The notes: a model not told the origin generated them from the letters alone. A stretch of DNA of 64,000 bases from Eucalyptus grandis (GCF_016545825.1 NC_052614.1:35930072-35994071), one strand, 5' to 3'; shown: positions 11,581-24,270, counted from the stretch's first letter. Translations and numbers: made by a program.

Positions 11581-14500
11581 TGTCATGACTTAATCCTCCG
11601 AGCGTGTGCCCATCCCTCTACGGTCGATTAAATAGCAATGTCCCAAGACGCATCGCTGACCCATTCATTTTAGTGCACATGCAAAAGTGAATAATAAATT
11701 CCCAAACAATAACGAGATGTGATAGAAAAGCAGGGCTATAAATTTTTCAAACCACAACAAGCTTATATATACATATATCAAGCCATGTCATATACAATAC
11801 CAGCCCATAAAAACAAGGTCTGCAAAACATGGGGGGTTTCATCCTCGTCCTTATAAGAGCCTTCAACTGAGTACACCGGGGTCCCTGGATCTGAAAGATC
11901 CAGGTCTACCACCGAACCTTCGGGAGGATTTGTCGTGTCTTTCTCGAAAGCAACCTCCAGCACGTACACAGGTATCTTGGATTCTGGTATGGGACCTTCT
12001 CTTTGTCCATGCCACTCACGACGGTACCATGATCTGTATTGATGAGGTACCTTATGGGGTAGAGCCTCATCAACCCAGACCACGGACTTCACGAACTCAT
12101 AGACCAAACACCTTGGGTGCCCATGAAGCAGAATATAGATTACCTGCTTTGTAACCTTCTTCGGTTGACCAAAATGCTCGGGAGGAGTTGCCATCTAGGG
12201 ACCTGAAAATGTTATTTACGATGGGGTGAGACGACGTCTCAGCAAGTTCACCCCTAATACCTGACTAGGAAGGAAATACACCCCAAGGGCCTCTTAAGCA
12301 CAACCACAAGTCAAAAGACTTATCTTTGCTTTGGTCCCTTCCTATAAGTTAGTACAATTCACAAATGCGTCGAATCACACCAAACAATCATATCATCACA
12401 TTAGATCGAGTTATTGATCAATTGACTCAGTCGATTCCATGTCATCACAACATTCTCTTGGTCAGCCTATTCAATACTATCTATTCAGTTTGATCAGATC
12501 AAGAATTGCTCACCCTAAGTTGAAGATAGATAATATAGCTCACCCAAAGCTGATAATAAACATGGCTCGCTAGAAGCTGACAACAGAGTATACTGTTCAC
12601 CTAAAGCTGACATATCAGAGCCCGCAGGCTAATATAGTATATTGATAATGCTCACTAGAAGCTACCAAGGTATACTGCTCACCCAAAGTTGACATATCAA
12701 GCCCGTAGGCTGATATAGTATACCATCTTAACAATCTAACATTTTCACCATTTTTATCATACCTGATAAAAATAATCGTGTGTGAGTACACGGTCGGCCT
12801 TAGTCAAAATACAATATTTTCCCACTTGAAAATCCCAATATTTATTATAGTGCCTAAAACATTTTTGGTGTTAAAAACCGACGCCTTGGTATTTTCTTAT
12901 TAAATACCGAAATTAATAAATTTTGGGATAAATACCCAAAATTGCAAATCGCACTCAATTTGCACCATCCAGCACTCAATTAAATAAACAAATTACACCA
13001 CTGCAATCAACATAAAATTTTGTTCATCGACTGTCCCAATCTAATTTCTAGAAAATAATAATTAATTAAATAATTTCGAAAATTAATTATTAAATACCAA
13101 TAAATAGCAAAAATGCACACTTAGGCCGGAAAAGTCTAATTAAAAGCTGAGATAGGCCCGGAAAACTTTTCGAACCTGTTTAAATAAATACTACGGCCTA
13201 TCTACTTGCTAATTGCACTAATCTAACCATCTAACATGCAACATCAAACGATTAAATTGCTAATCTATTCTAATTAACCACCTAATCTATACTTAACCTA
13301 AACTAATCAACCATTAAGCATCATTAACTTACTAAGTAGAGATTAGTGAATAAACTCACTTGATTAATGAACTGCTCAGACCACAATGATGGGGACGCGG
13401 AGACGGGCCACAAACTTCGGGCCACAAACTTTGAAGCGGGTGCGCCTTTCGAGGTCCGGAAGGCCATCAAAACGGGCCAAACAATGCTGGTGAGACCCAC
13501 TCTATTCGGTTCTGTTCTTGGCTGAGAGAGGGGGAACCGGTGGCTGGTTCAGCAAGGAAGAATTGAGGGTGGGCAGGCGGAGCTTTGGCGGACTAGGCGG
13601 GTGGCTTCGGGGCTTGGCAACGATGAATGGTGGTTGAACGGTGATGTTTGGAGGCTAGACGATGGCAAAGATGCTCGAGACAGCGAGCTGAGCGCAAGAT
13701 AGGTGCGGGGTGAGCAAGAGGGGTGAGCAGGACACACAGGCAAGCTTGCGGCTGGGTGCGACGGCGAGCGGCAGTGTTGGATGGTGGCAGCGGGCTCGAA
13801 CGAGCTGGTTGGCTTGCTGGTTCGGTTTTCTAGGTTTGCTGGGGTTTCTTTGGCCTCCAAATGGAGGGAGGGGGAGTCGACAGTGAGAGGGAGAGAGGAA
13901 GGGGACCGATTGGCCTTTGGAGGGGGCCATCATGGTCTTCTCCTATCTCTTTGTTCCCTTAGTGTGGTCCACCAAACTAGCTGGTGTTCTCAGCCTAATT
14001 GTAGCCTCAACCTTCCTCTAAAAGCTTTAGAGATGGTCCACAAGTTGTGTCCAAGGAGGGGCTACGAATTTTGGAGGTCTTCCCTTCAAATTGAATTAAA
14101 TCCTCACTTGAATTCACTAAATTTGGCTTTTAAAAATTCAGCTGTCGAGTCCTTGATCAAATTTGTATTTTTCCTCGCCAATAGAATCTATGTGCATCCC
14201 AATTTCGCGATTGAAAACGGTCATCGGAATTTCCTGGACAAAAACGGCTTTACTTTGAAATTTTGCCAAAAATCTCGGTTGGTAGAAAAATCTTTGGAGG
14301 ATGAGTCGACGTTGCTAAAATGACTTGTGACATGAAAAAACTTTCAATTTCTGTAATCGGATTTAAATTCGCAATTAATTTCAATCTGGCGAGATTTTAG
14401 CTTGACCTAGGCTACTAGGTAGCTTTTAGAAATTTTTAGTGCAAATGACCCATGGTCGATTTTCTTTGAGCCACAATAAATCTCTTCGACACATTGACAA

Positions 14501-14883
14501 CTCTCAATTGTTGTGAAAATCTCGAGATTTCAAATATGGACACAGGGTGCAAAAACGACAGAAAAATCAATCTAGTGTCAATCGATAAGAATTTTTCAAT
14601 TTGGTGGAATCACCCACGTTTAATCACACATCTCAGTCAAAATGACCCATCTCTGATTTCTAATCAATCTATATTGCGCCGTAATGATTTCTATAGATGA
14701 ACACGGTCGAGTAGTTGATTTCTAGTCAAATTCTCAAGTCTATTACATTAAAATCTCTTAATGACTTCCACAGATAATCTAGTTATCTCATGAGTGATCA
14801 GCTCTGAGAATAGCATATAGGCGCGTTGATGAAAGGCCCGATTTATTTAATTGAAAATAGAATTGAAATTTCAGAATGTCACA
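11581..14883 (-). mobile_element. Solo long LTR (family A), 3.3 kb
   Basis: The plus-strand text begins TGTCATGAC and ends GAATGTCACA, so the element has TG...CA-type ends. It aligns by eye along its length with the LTR at 19264-22603: the catgcaaaagtg or catgcggaagt block near the left end, the ATTTAAATxCG block, AAATCTCGGTT, GAAAATCTCGAGATTTCAAAT, and the right end. Flanks are GGCAT (11576-11580) and AGCAT (14884-14888), a five-base duplication with one change. No internal retrotransposon region adjoins either end. The length and end sequence suggest a Ty3/gypsy LTR. It sits where copia reverse-transcriptase sequence meets MULE sequence. Confidence 0.75.
11778..12194 (-). other. Open frame of 138 codons inside LTR A
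   Basis: The frame starts MATPPEHFGQPKK, contains aromatic-rich text (YRSWYRREWHGQ) and an acidic C-terminal part, and ends YDMA. It resembles no family I know. It lies 200-610 bp from the LTR's 3' end (minus sense), right after a CATTTTCAG-type motif, the same relative position as the conserved frame in the Tekay-like LTRs. The related LTR at 19264-22603 has no intact counterpart, so selection is unproven. It could be chance or a second LTR-encoded small protein. Confidence 0.3.
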
Positions 14884-15599
14884 AGCATTCTTTAGTGACT
14901 AGTCTTGCTTTGTTAAGTACAACATTACTTGCTTCCTCAAGTCTATTTTGAAATACTTGTTTGGTTCCTATTACTGTCTGATCCTTTGGTCTTGCAACTT
15001 GTTCTCATACATTGTTGACTTTGAATTGATGTAATTCCTCTTACATGGCTTCAATCCAGCTTTAATCCTTAAGAGCATTTTCTACTTCCTTAGGCTCAAC
15101 TTGGGATATGAGACCAATGAATTTAACATACTTTTGAGAGATGATCTAGTTTTGATTCCTTCATCCACCTTTCCTATTATTTGTTTCTTAGGATGTTCAG
15201 ACTTAAATCTCTAATCTTTGGAAGATTTTCCTTGATTCAAAAGATCAGTTGATGGTTGTGGTTGTTGCTGTTTATGAGTGACTACTATAGATATATGTAT
15301 GATGTCTTTGCAGTCATTAGTTTATACTTCCTTTTTATCATCCATGAACTTCACATATATGGATTCTTCTACTACCTTTGAATATTCGTTAAAGACTCAC
15401 TAGGCCTTACTTATAATTGAGTAACCAAGAAAGATACATTCATTAACTCATGTACCAAACTTCCTAATATTGTCATTTGTATTATTGAAAATGAAACATT
15501 TGCATTCGAATACATGGAAGTAATGTCGAGTAAGCTTCCTTCTGTTGAATATTTCATATGGAGTCTTTTCTACAAGAGGTGTCAATAGTACTCTATTAA

Positions 15600-16130
15600 G
15601 TATGTAACATACAATGACAACAGCTTTAGCCTAGAAATAAGTAGGTACACCATTTTCGATCATCATTATTTTAGCCATTTCTTGTAGTGATCAATTTATT
15701 CTTTCTGCTACCCCATTCTATTGAGGAGTTAGTGGAGAAGTTGGGTTCTACTCCATTTTCATCACAATGCTTAGCAAAACTTTGGTTATCAAATTCTCTT
15801 ATATGGTTAGTTTTGATGGTGTTGATGTTGTAACCTTTCTCAATTTGAACTTATCAAACAAATTTCTTAAAAGGATGAAATGCCTCATTCTTATGTGATA
15901 AGAATATTACCCATGTGAATCTTGAGTAATTATCAATTATAACCATACAATATTTTCTTCCTCCTAGATTGGTTGTTTGAGTTGGTTTGAACAGGTCCAA
16001 GTGCAACACCTCTAGAGATCTGTTAGTGGCAATAGCTTTGATAGATTTGAACGAATTTCTTACCTATTTTCCTAGTGTGCATGCATTACAAGAGTCACAC
16101 TTGTTGTACCACGAACTAAATCCTTAGATG
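15600..16130 (-). pseudogene. Copia integrase, broken
   Basis: Copia integrase inserts the DNA copy of the element into the genome. The minus strand encodes the CxxC part of the zinc-binding segment (CDSCNACTLGK, near 16080-16110). It then gives the core-domain text HLDLF, GGRKYCMVII and DNYSRFTWVIFLSHK at about 15900-16010, and GVEPNFST, the region around the second and third acidic residues, near 15720-15760. The frame is interrupted by several stops and shifts, so no functional enzyme is made. It lies downstream of the GAG-pre-integrase frame in the element's own direction. Confidence 0.7.
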
Positions 16131-16212
16131 ATATCTTTTGGATTTACTTCGCATTGATATGACCTAATTACTTGTGCCATAGATAACATTTTTCCTTGAT
16201 AGATATTAAACA

Positions 16213-16419
16213 TTATGATTCATCAAAGTTGATATCAAGTAAGTAGATGTTGTCAGACCTATTCCTAGTGAAAGTTTGTGATTTGTCCTTGCTTATACCA
16301 ATACATTTACCTCTTTCAAATTTTATCTTGTATCTTTTGTCGCAAAGTTGGTTGATGCTTAGGAGATTATGCTTTAGCCCATGTACAAGTGAGACATCTT
16401 CAACAACTTGGCTTCCCAA
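16213..16419 (-). pseudogene. Copia GAG-pre-integrase segment
   Basis: This 68-codon frame contains EDVSLVHGLKHNLLSINQLC and NIYLLDINFDES, the typical region between protease and integrase in plant copia polyproteins, where the zinc-binding His/Cys segment begins. In the parent element it would be part of one long Gag-Pol polyprotein, so its ATG is internal. The neighbouring integrase text continues at lower coordinates after a break. Confidence 0.75.
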
Positions 16420-17429
16420 CCTAATGTTTCCTTTTCTAATTATTCTTCCTTTATTTTTTCCTTAGAAAGTGTGTGTGCCGCTATCTATGGTTGTAAGTGT
16501 TACAAACTTGCTATTTTCTCTAGTCATATGTCTTGAACACCAGCTATCCAAGTACCATTTGTTTTTCTTCAATATTACCTGAAATAAAAGAGAATCTCAT
16601 TTTTTCTTTGATACCCACATTAACTTGGGTCCTTTGTGATTAGGTATTGATTTAGGATTAAGAGATCAGTTAGTCTTCTTGAATCTCTTATGTTGTTTTG
16701 GATAGTCCATTTTGAAATGACTATATCCTTTATAGTTTGAACACTTAGGAAGTTTCTTGCTAGTAGCTTTAGTGAACTATTTAACAAAGCGATACTTGTA
16801 ATAGTGTACAAGAGGTCTATGCTTTAATCTATCTTTTATTTTTGGAAAAGGATTCATCTCATTTTCATTTTCTTCATATCCTAGACCACTCTTGTTATAG
16901 TGAGGGATTTGAATAGAAAGAATGTATTGTAAGGTTTTTAAAACAAGAGAAAATTTGGTGTCGATTTTTGAAATTTCATCCTTAACATTTTCATTTTCAA
17001 CCTACAGGAGTTTTACCTGATTTATTTGAAAGTCGAGCCCTTTCTTAAGGTTGTCAATGAGAGTTTTGCTAGTGAGGTTTTCAATGATAAGATCATGAAC
17101 CTCCTTTTTCAAAGTAGAAATTCTTTTGAGGCCTTTTGGTGTTCCTCAAACATTTCTTATAAAAAATCTTGTAATTCATCATAAGACTATTCGAAATCTT
17201 TTACCTCATCTTCTTCTAGTTTTGAGTCAGCCATGAGATAAATATTTGGTTCTTCTTCACCAATTGAAAATATTCAATGTCACTCCATATTTCAGCTTTC
17301 AGCGTCTTTTTCTTCTTGATCAATGGATATTATGGTTTTATGTGTCCTGGTTTCCTGCATTCATAGCACATGATATACTTACCTTTGGATTCTTCCTTGT
17401 TCTTGTAAGGCTTTTTCTCATTAGGATGT

Positions 17430-18060
17430 TTAGATAATATTCCCTTTGTAGTTTCCTCCGTTCCTCATGAATCTCTTAAACTTCTTTATTAGTAATGCAA
17501 TGTCTTCATCACTCTTTTCCTCATCAGAGGATATTTCTCCACCTATACCATCATGGTTAACCTTAAACGCAATGACTTTCTTACTTTTGGAGCTGCTTTC
17601 TTCATTTTGGAGTTCAACTTCATAGGACATGAACGTTCCTATTGGCTTGCCATTATAATTGGTTGAATACTCATGGTTTCTCATAGTAAGGTCTTCATGG
17701 TACTCCATTATTTGGGAAGGGCTTATAGTAGTTTGTTCACTTCCTTAGCATTTGTGTAAATTTTTCGTTGAAGAGCAAGCTCATTCACTATTTCAATGAA
17801 TCATGTGAACATCTATGTCACTATTTCATCAAACTCATCTTAAACCGGTTGTAGTTCTCGAGTAGGATGTTTAGCTTTGTTTCTTTGACTTTTTCTGTTC
17901 CTTCAAATGTTTGCATGATATGCTCCCAAATTTCTTTTGCTGTATCACAAGAAGAAATTTTGTTAAACTTAAATGGTGATAATGCACCACATGGTAGGTG
18001 TGTAGCTTTAGCATTAAGAGCAGCTTCTTTTTTTTAGCTTCTTCTGTGTTGTTGATAGCT
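17430..18060 (-). pseudogene. Copia Gag (UBN2-type), broken
   Basis: Gag forms the virus-like particle of the element. The minus strand reads AKEIWEHIMQTFEGTEKVKE near 17890-17960, followed by KLNILLENYNRFKM, a clear UBN2 Gag segment. A separate 92-codon frame (17430-17708) contains the Gag C-terminal linker with acidic and serine-rich stretches (SSDEEKSDED) and FKRFMRNGGNYKG, the basic run ahead of the zinc knuckle. In-frame stops lie between them. Confidence 0.75.
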
Positions 18061-18322
18061 ACTGCTTCTAGACCATTTTGTCGAGCAAGAGCTTGATCAA
18101 GAGCTAGTAATTCTAGACCATTTGCAACTACATCTCACATATCCAAGTTTGCGGCATCAATGTATTACTTCATTCTTTACTTCTAATAGCCATAGTTGCT
18201 CCCGTAAAAGTACGGTAGCTTGTGGAGAGGTTGAGCATCATTAGTAAAGAAGCTACCAAGGTTAGCCCTAATAAAGGATCTTTCTCTTAAAAAGAAATGC
18301 ACTTTAGATAATGAGGAACAGA

Positions 18323-18334
18323 GCTCTAATACCA
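18323..18334 (-). other. Primer-binding site of the copia element
   Basis: The minus strand reads TGGTATTAGAGC, which matches the initiator tRNA-Met primer-binding sequence except for one T. It lies two bases inside the 5' LTR border at 18337, the expected place. Confidence 0.75.
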
Positions 18335-18336
18335 AT

Positions 18337-21300
18337 TGTTGGGGCTAACAATACAACCTAGAGGGAGGGTGAATAGGTTGTTTTCAAACTTTGATGATCT
18401 TTTATAGAAATTAGCTAATCGATAAGTAAAGATCACCTCAACCTAATGTTTAGGTAAGTACTAACTGGCTATATGCCAATGTAAATAATAAGATGAAAAT
18501 AGTGGGGCATAGAGAGTTATAGTGGTTTGGTTTTATTCACTAGCCTACATCCACTCTTCGGACAACAGCCTCAAGACGAATTGGATTCCACTAACAATAT
18601 GCTTAGAAAGTTATTAATAGTTAGCACTAATTCTTAACATGATAGATCCCACTATATGGACTCAACTACTGCTCTTACATTTGTACACTTAATCCTTAAC
18701 ACAATTGCCAAACAACATAAATATCAAAATAGTACAATAGAGAACTTATAACTAAGGACAATAGTATGTAAAATACTTGGTCTTTTTTAATGTTGCACAC
18801 TCTCACAGTTCGTCATGGTCTTCTCTTTTACACTTTTCCTCAATATAACCTTTGAAAATGAATTAGAGAAGCATATGAGTATGGAGAGTTTCTGTTGAGC
18901 TACTGTCTAGGGAAGGTACTGCCCATACAATTTCCTTCCTTGAATTTTGTAGGCTAACCAAAAATAGCAATTGCTGTTGTTTTCTCACTACGGTCTTTGA
19001 ATGACCTGTCAGGCAACCTAGCTACTCTACTACATGCTTTATCTTGATTTTGCTGCTTTGCGAATCTAGGTCTTTCAAAGGCTACTTAGTTGACCTAACA
19101 GGCATCATTCGATATAGTTGGTTGTTACAACACCATTAACTTGATCTTTACAACTTCGACACAAAACATCATTAATAGCCAATCTTTTAGGTTGACTAAT
19201 GATGTTTTAGGCCATCTACGAACTTCTTTCCAGTGGATCACACTAGGGATGTTGCACAGTCCTTGTCACGCCTCAAACCTCGAGCGCACTTACATTCCTT
19301 GGTGATCGTTGTAATTGCGACATCTAAGGATGCGTCGTCGACCCATTTCTTTTAATTGCACATGCGGAAGTATATAATAAAATCCCCATACAACACAAAT
19401 ATGGGATAGAAAAGTAGAATACAATTTTCACCAAAACACTTTTCATAAACAAACTAGTTTATACACAGAGGCCAACTCTAAGGTCTATGTATAGGAGATC
19501 TATCTCCAAAAAGAACTACTGAGCCATCCATGCTCCTGACCTTGTTGCCTCAAGCTCCGGTTCTTCACACTAGGGACTTGAAAATGGTTGTACACTAACC
19601 AGTAAGATAAAATCTAAGTGAGTTCTTCCCCGTAAGCCCTCGGTTAGAACACCAACTCAACTCGGGGTATCTCTCCAGAACCACCCCATAAATAAAGCAA
19701 GGACTAACAACCAATGATTAATTAGTCACTTCGCATACAACCTTACCTGGTATGCTATACCTTGCACGTTAAATCTCAGTACAATACATGCAGTGCACAT
19801 GCCATTAGATGATACAGTTCATCAATCACATACAAGTCGTGTCACAAGTGACCTCACTTGGCCATTGCCATGCCCTGCACATTATCAATTCATGCGTGCG
19901 TGCCATAAATAATGTCCTCAACTCATGCACAATAAAAACCAATGATGCCATGATTCTCATACACTCTTGCACTTTAGTGCGTCACCAATCATGCATCAAT
20001 CGATCGCACAAGTCCTGATTATAAGGTAAAATCGTTATGATACGTCTCATACCATGCCACACAATTTTACCCCATAATAAGGCCCAAATATCTCAATATT
20101 CATGTGTGTTCCACTTATTAATGACCTCCTGGCCATGGCTAACTTTCCAATCAGTGATCATCGACTTCAACACTCATGCGTGCTCCAGTTATTGATGACC
20201 TCCCGGCCATGGCTAACTTTCTAGTCATCGATCATTCGACTGCCGCCGAGCTACTGATAAAAAGATTGGACTTTGTCCCGCCCCGTTGGGCATGGCTACA
20301 TCTAGAACTCCTGTTTAGATGATTTCCCAAAGAGGGATATCAGTCTAGAATCTACTGCAACTGGTTTCCGACTCTCGTCGAGTTTCACCCCCAAACTCCC
20401 ATTGGGTGACGGTTCACCTTTTGATCATGCAAGCACTCCATCACAACTCACTTTCTCATAAAAGCGGTCCCTTTCGGTGTCCATCGGACAAACCCTTTTT
20501 CCCTTTTTTTGTGAAAATCACTCAATTCATGCAGATGCCCATGCACTTGTACACTCAAATCACTTCATAGAATTAACACACATGAATTTAGATAACTATA
20601 GATAACTTTATGAACAATGCATGTGAACAGTGTTTCGTGAACAGTGTTCTGTTCGTATGAACAGTAAATTCCAAGAATTAAAGAACTAATAAATTAAATC
20701 TAAAAAAGTCATCAAAAACACTAATCAAAGCAAATAATAAATCAATTAAAGTTAACCAAGCTTAATTAAGCACATAAGCCACAATTAAGCAAATAAAGCA
20801 AGATTAAACTAAATTAATCTTAACCATTAATCTAACCACCTATCTTAGGACTAATATAACTTAATTAAACCTCATAAGCTAGAATTAACACTAATTAAAC
20901 CAACTCTAAGCAAGTTTAGGCACTAATCGATGGATTAGGAGCTAAACTCACCTGTTGAACGGGCCAAAGACACGAACGTAGCGGTGATGACAGAGGCTAC
21001 GCTTGGGGACCTCAACTACGACGATCCAAGGTGGTGCTAAGCTCAAAACAACAGCAACGACCTCTGCTTCTCGCTGCAACTCTAGAAATCGAATAGCAGA
21101 GGAGGAAAAGGAGTTGGACAACTTGGTCGGAGCTCCAGCGAAGGGTTGGCCGATGACTGGCGGCACCATGGGGTCGAGGGGGACCTGCTGGTGGCTGGGC
21201 TAGGTGGAGGCTGGGTTGAAATGGGAAGAAAATGGCTGAAACAAGCGAAATAGTGTAGGCTAGCAGGCGAAACGACGGTTCGACGAGTGTTGGCTTCTGG

Positions 21301-22699
21301 CTAGCTGACAGGTCAGCCGGCGGCTCCATCCGACGAGAGGTCGAGTTCTTTCGTACAGACTGAACCTCTTGGACATGGTGGTGGGTGGCACGGGGGCTGA
21401 TTTTCATGGGAAGGCAACTATTAACTTAGGTTTTTGGAGAAAGGTCAGTTGGAGCAAAAATAGGAAGAGAAGGAAAATAGGGGAGAAAGGGGTACGAATT
21501 TGCTTGGGGCTAAAGATGGGAGAGAAAGAGATGTGAGGGCTAGTTTCTCTACAAGTTTTGGAGCTTCAAATGTCCAACAATGTAGAAAGCAAGGCTTGGG
21601 AGGAAGAAGGGGACAACTGAAGATAGGAGGGTCCCTCCTTGGCATCTAAAGCCTTCTCTCTTATCCCTTTGTCTTTTGGCAAGGCCCCACCAACATTGGC
21701 TGTCTTCCTCAGCCTCTTGGCAGCCCACAAACTTTCCTTGCAAGCCAATGAAGTGGATCAAAAGTGGTGGAGACCATGGCCTACGAATTTGGTGCCATTT
21801 TCCCCAAATTGAACCAAATTTCTCTTCAATTGAACCTAAATCAGTCCCCATAAATTTCACCAAGATGTCCTCGACCAGATTAACACTTTTCATTGCTAAT
21901 AGAACCAACTTGCATCCCAAAAACGTGATAAAAAGCGGTCCCCTGAATTTTCCGATCGTAAACGGCCTTATATTGAATTTTTGCTAAAAATCTCGGTTTG
22001 CAGAAAAATCTTCGGAGGATGAGTTGACGGTCCTAAAATAAATTGTGACATGATAGAACTTTTAATTTTTGAGATCGGGTTCAAATTTGTGGTTAATTTC
22101 AATCTGGCGCGATTTTAGGGTAACCTAACCTACTGGGTAGCTTTTAAGAATTTTTAGTGCAATTGACCTGTGGTTGATTATTTTCAAGCCACATTGTGCA
22201 TCTTCGACTCATTGGAGACTTTCGGTTGTCGTGAAAATCTCGAGATTTCAAATGCGGACACAGGGTACAGAAATGACAGAAAAATCAGTCTAGTGCCGTT
22301 CGATGAGAATTTTGCAATTAGGTGGAATCACCCATACTCTAATCACTTACCTCAGTCGAACCAACCTATCTCCAATCTTTGATCAGTTTTGATAATGTCG
22401 TATTGACCCTTGTAGATTAGCACGATGGAGGAGTAGATTTATGATCGAATTCTCAAGTCTATTGCGTTAAAATCCTTTAATGGCTTTACTTGATAGACTA
22501 GTTATCTCGTGAGTGGTCAGCTCAAAGAAAAGAACTATAGGCACGTCGATGAAAAGCCCGACTTATTCAACTGAAAACAGAACCTGAAATTTGGGATATC
22601 ACAGTCCTTTGGTCCAAACATTTGCAGACAATATATTAAGTGATATATTAAGGATAGTTTGGGCATCATCAAAATCACTAGAAGATGTTTTCTCCAACG
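18337..22699 (-). mobile_element. 5' LTR of the copia element, split by a solo LTR
   Basis: The plus text starts TGTTGGGGCTAACAATACAA next to the primer-binding site and runs to 19263. It resumes at 22604 and ends TTTTCTCCAAC near 22698, where a CA end has become CG. Removing the nested 3340-bp LTR and one copy of its 5-bp duplication leaves an LTR of about 1.0 kb, normal for copia. The motifs AACCTAGAGGGAGGGTGAAT and TTGGGCATCATCAAAAT are of the type seen at plant copia LTR ends. Confidence 0.75.
19264..22603 (-). mobile_element. Solo long LTR (family A), 3.3 kb, perfect target duplication
   Basis: The element starts TGTCACGCC and ends GATATCACA on the plus strand. It is flanked on both sides by GTCCT (19259-19263 and 22604-22608), a perfect five-base target duplication. 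Nothing but LTR sequence lies between the duplications, so internal DNA and one LTR were lost by LTR-LTR recombination. It is a relative of 11581-14883 and, in part, 58548-60110. It is inserted inside the copia 5' LTR. Confidence 0.9.
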
Positions 22700-22879
22700 T
22701 AAAGAAATAGGCTTGTAAATGAATCATTTTAATTATATAATAAAGCATATAAACTATGTAGTATATGTGTGTTTTCCTTAGTATATGTTGTTGTTGATTG
22801 GTTGATTGAGATTACACGCTTTCACATGTACTTAATGCAACGATAAAATCAATTAGACGACGATGCCTCCTAAGATGTC

Positions 22880-24270
22880 GCAAACTAATCCTGACATAGC
22901 GGATGTCGCATCCTCGTGGCGAGGGTACGGTTTGGGGTGTGATAGATGGCTTAAAAATAGGAGCCAACATGGTTTCTTTAAGGATCATCCAATCGGGACA
23001 TAGAGAAGGCTTGCCCCGAGCTGTTCGATCTTGTCAAGAAATTAGGGTCGTTTGTTCCACCTTTCCTGAAGCCTCATGGGTCTTCTTCCAGAACCCCTAG
23101 ATGAAGTGCCCCTTGCCTCTTTGCTTGTGTCTTCCCATCGAACCCTTTTTGTTGGGTGTTCGTTTAGGCTGTGAGCAGAATGCCCTCTCTAGTCTTGCCA
23201 ATTTCGATGAAGCAAGGCATTGGCTCTTCTCCTAGACGGCAAGCTAATAGATCCAGCCAAGGGACAACATTGGATCCATGGCTAAAATTTGGGAATGAAA
23301 CGATAGGCAAGTATCTGCAAAAAAACTAAGAGAAATTGTGCTACATTTTCTCTCTCTTTCATTGCCTAGTACTGTTGTAAAGTGGACTTCAGTCCTCAAG
23401 CTTTTCCTTATCCACCTTTGGTTCATTCTAGGGAGTGGAGAGCTTGTTGAAGCAAGTCACTATGGTCATGTTTCCTTGCTTTAGTTCGGAGAGAGCTTGA
23501 GTTAGTGAAAAAATCTTTTCTCGATCAAGCTTCTTGTACATCTCTTTGATGTTTTTCCACATCCTTTTTGAATCCTCCATTAGAGGAAGTCCGGCAGCGA
23601 CACTTGGAGTGATTCAATTTCCAATTCAAGTTTGGACTAATTGGTTGCATTTTCTTCAATATTGCGCCGGACGCTTGTTGGATGGAATTGAGATGGTTTC
23701 GTCCAGAAACTCATCCTCATCTTTGGTGATTAGTGCTCACCAGAACTCCTGCACCCAAATTGAGTAATTGTCGGGGTAAGATAATTACTTGGTAATGAGT
23801 CGCAGCTCCAGCTTGTCGGGCGTGGAGGTGTAGAGTGGCTCACCAGGCTCCGGGTGACTGCTGCCTTCTAGAATAGTGATTGTCATGTAGCTGGGTTGAC
23901 GAATTGGGTAGGGATTTGCTCCCAAACCTGGATTCGTTCCCAAACCTGCCGTACCTGAATCGGGTACTTGAGCCGCATGAAAAATATTTGATTTGGGGAC
24001 TATGCCTGCCCTGATCATGGCTGGTGGGCCTCCCAGGTTTGGACGTGCTCCCGGTTCCCTTGATTCATGGACTCTTGAAAATTCTGAGCCTGATCTGGTT
24101 GTGAATTAGCCCATGTATTAGCTTGGGCTAAGCCCATGTATTAGCTTGGGCTAGCCCATAAAACCATGGGCTGGATAGAACTTGGACAGATAGCCACTAG
24201 ATGGGCTGGCCTGGAATGGGTTGCCCCTAGTTTGGCTGGGCCTGGAAGGGTTGCCATTGAATGGGCTGGG
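22880..24270 (-). pseudogene. Second copia element: Gag remnant
   Basis: The minus strand carries a typical copia Gag reading broken by stops. A Gln/Pro-rich leader lies at about 24230-24420. A 77-codon frame at 23785-24018 follows with TSTPDKLELRL. Next come WKNIKEMYKKLDREKIFS and LTQALSELKQGNMT near 23430-23570, the conserved Gag core. No pol region follows at lower coordinates, where the first copia LTR lies instead, so the element is truncated. A 21-bp word (CCATGTATTAGCTTGGGCTA) is duplicated at 24111-24155. Confidence 0.65.

Larger units (their letters stand above)
14884..18336 (-). mobile_element. Degenerate Ty1/copia internal region
   Basis: Reading the minus strand from 18336 downward gives a primer-binding site, then gag (AKEIWEHIMQTFEGTEK near 17900-17960 is UBN2-type gag; a 92-codon frame at 17430-17708 follows). 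Next come the GAG-pre-integrase region (16213-16419, HNLLSINQLCDK), integrase text (CDSCNACTLGK near 16090; GGRKYCMVIIDNYSRFTWV near 15950), and the start of reverse transcriptase (ALKD-SWIEAM near 15060; NKARLVTKEC at the left edge). The order gag, integrase, reverse transcriptase is diagnostic for copia. Stops and frameshifts occur throughout. The rest of reverse transcriptase, RNase H and the 3' LTR are missing. Confidence 0.85.

Noticed and set aside
11576..14888. Reading 11581-14883 and 19264-22603 as the two LTRs of one element around 14884-19263
   Set aside because: The sequence between them is copia with its own LTR and primer site, and the second LTR has its own perfect target duplication, so they are separate solo LTRs.
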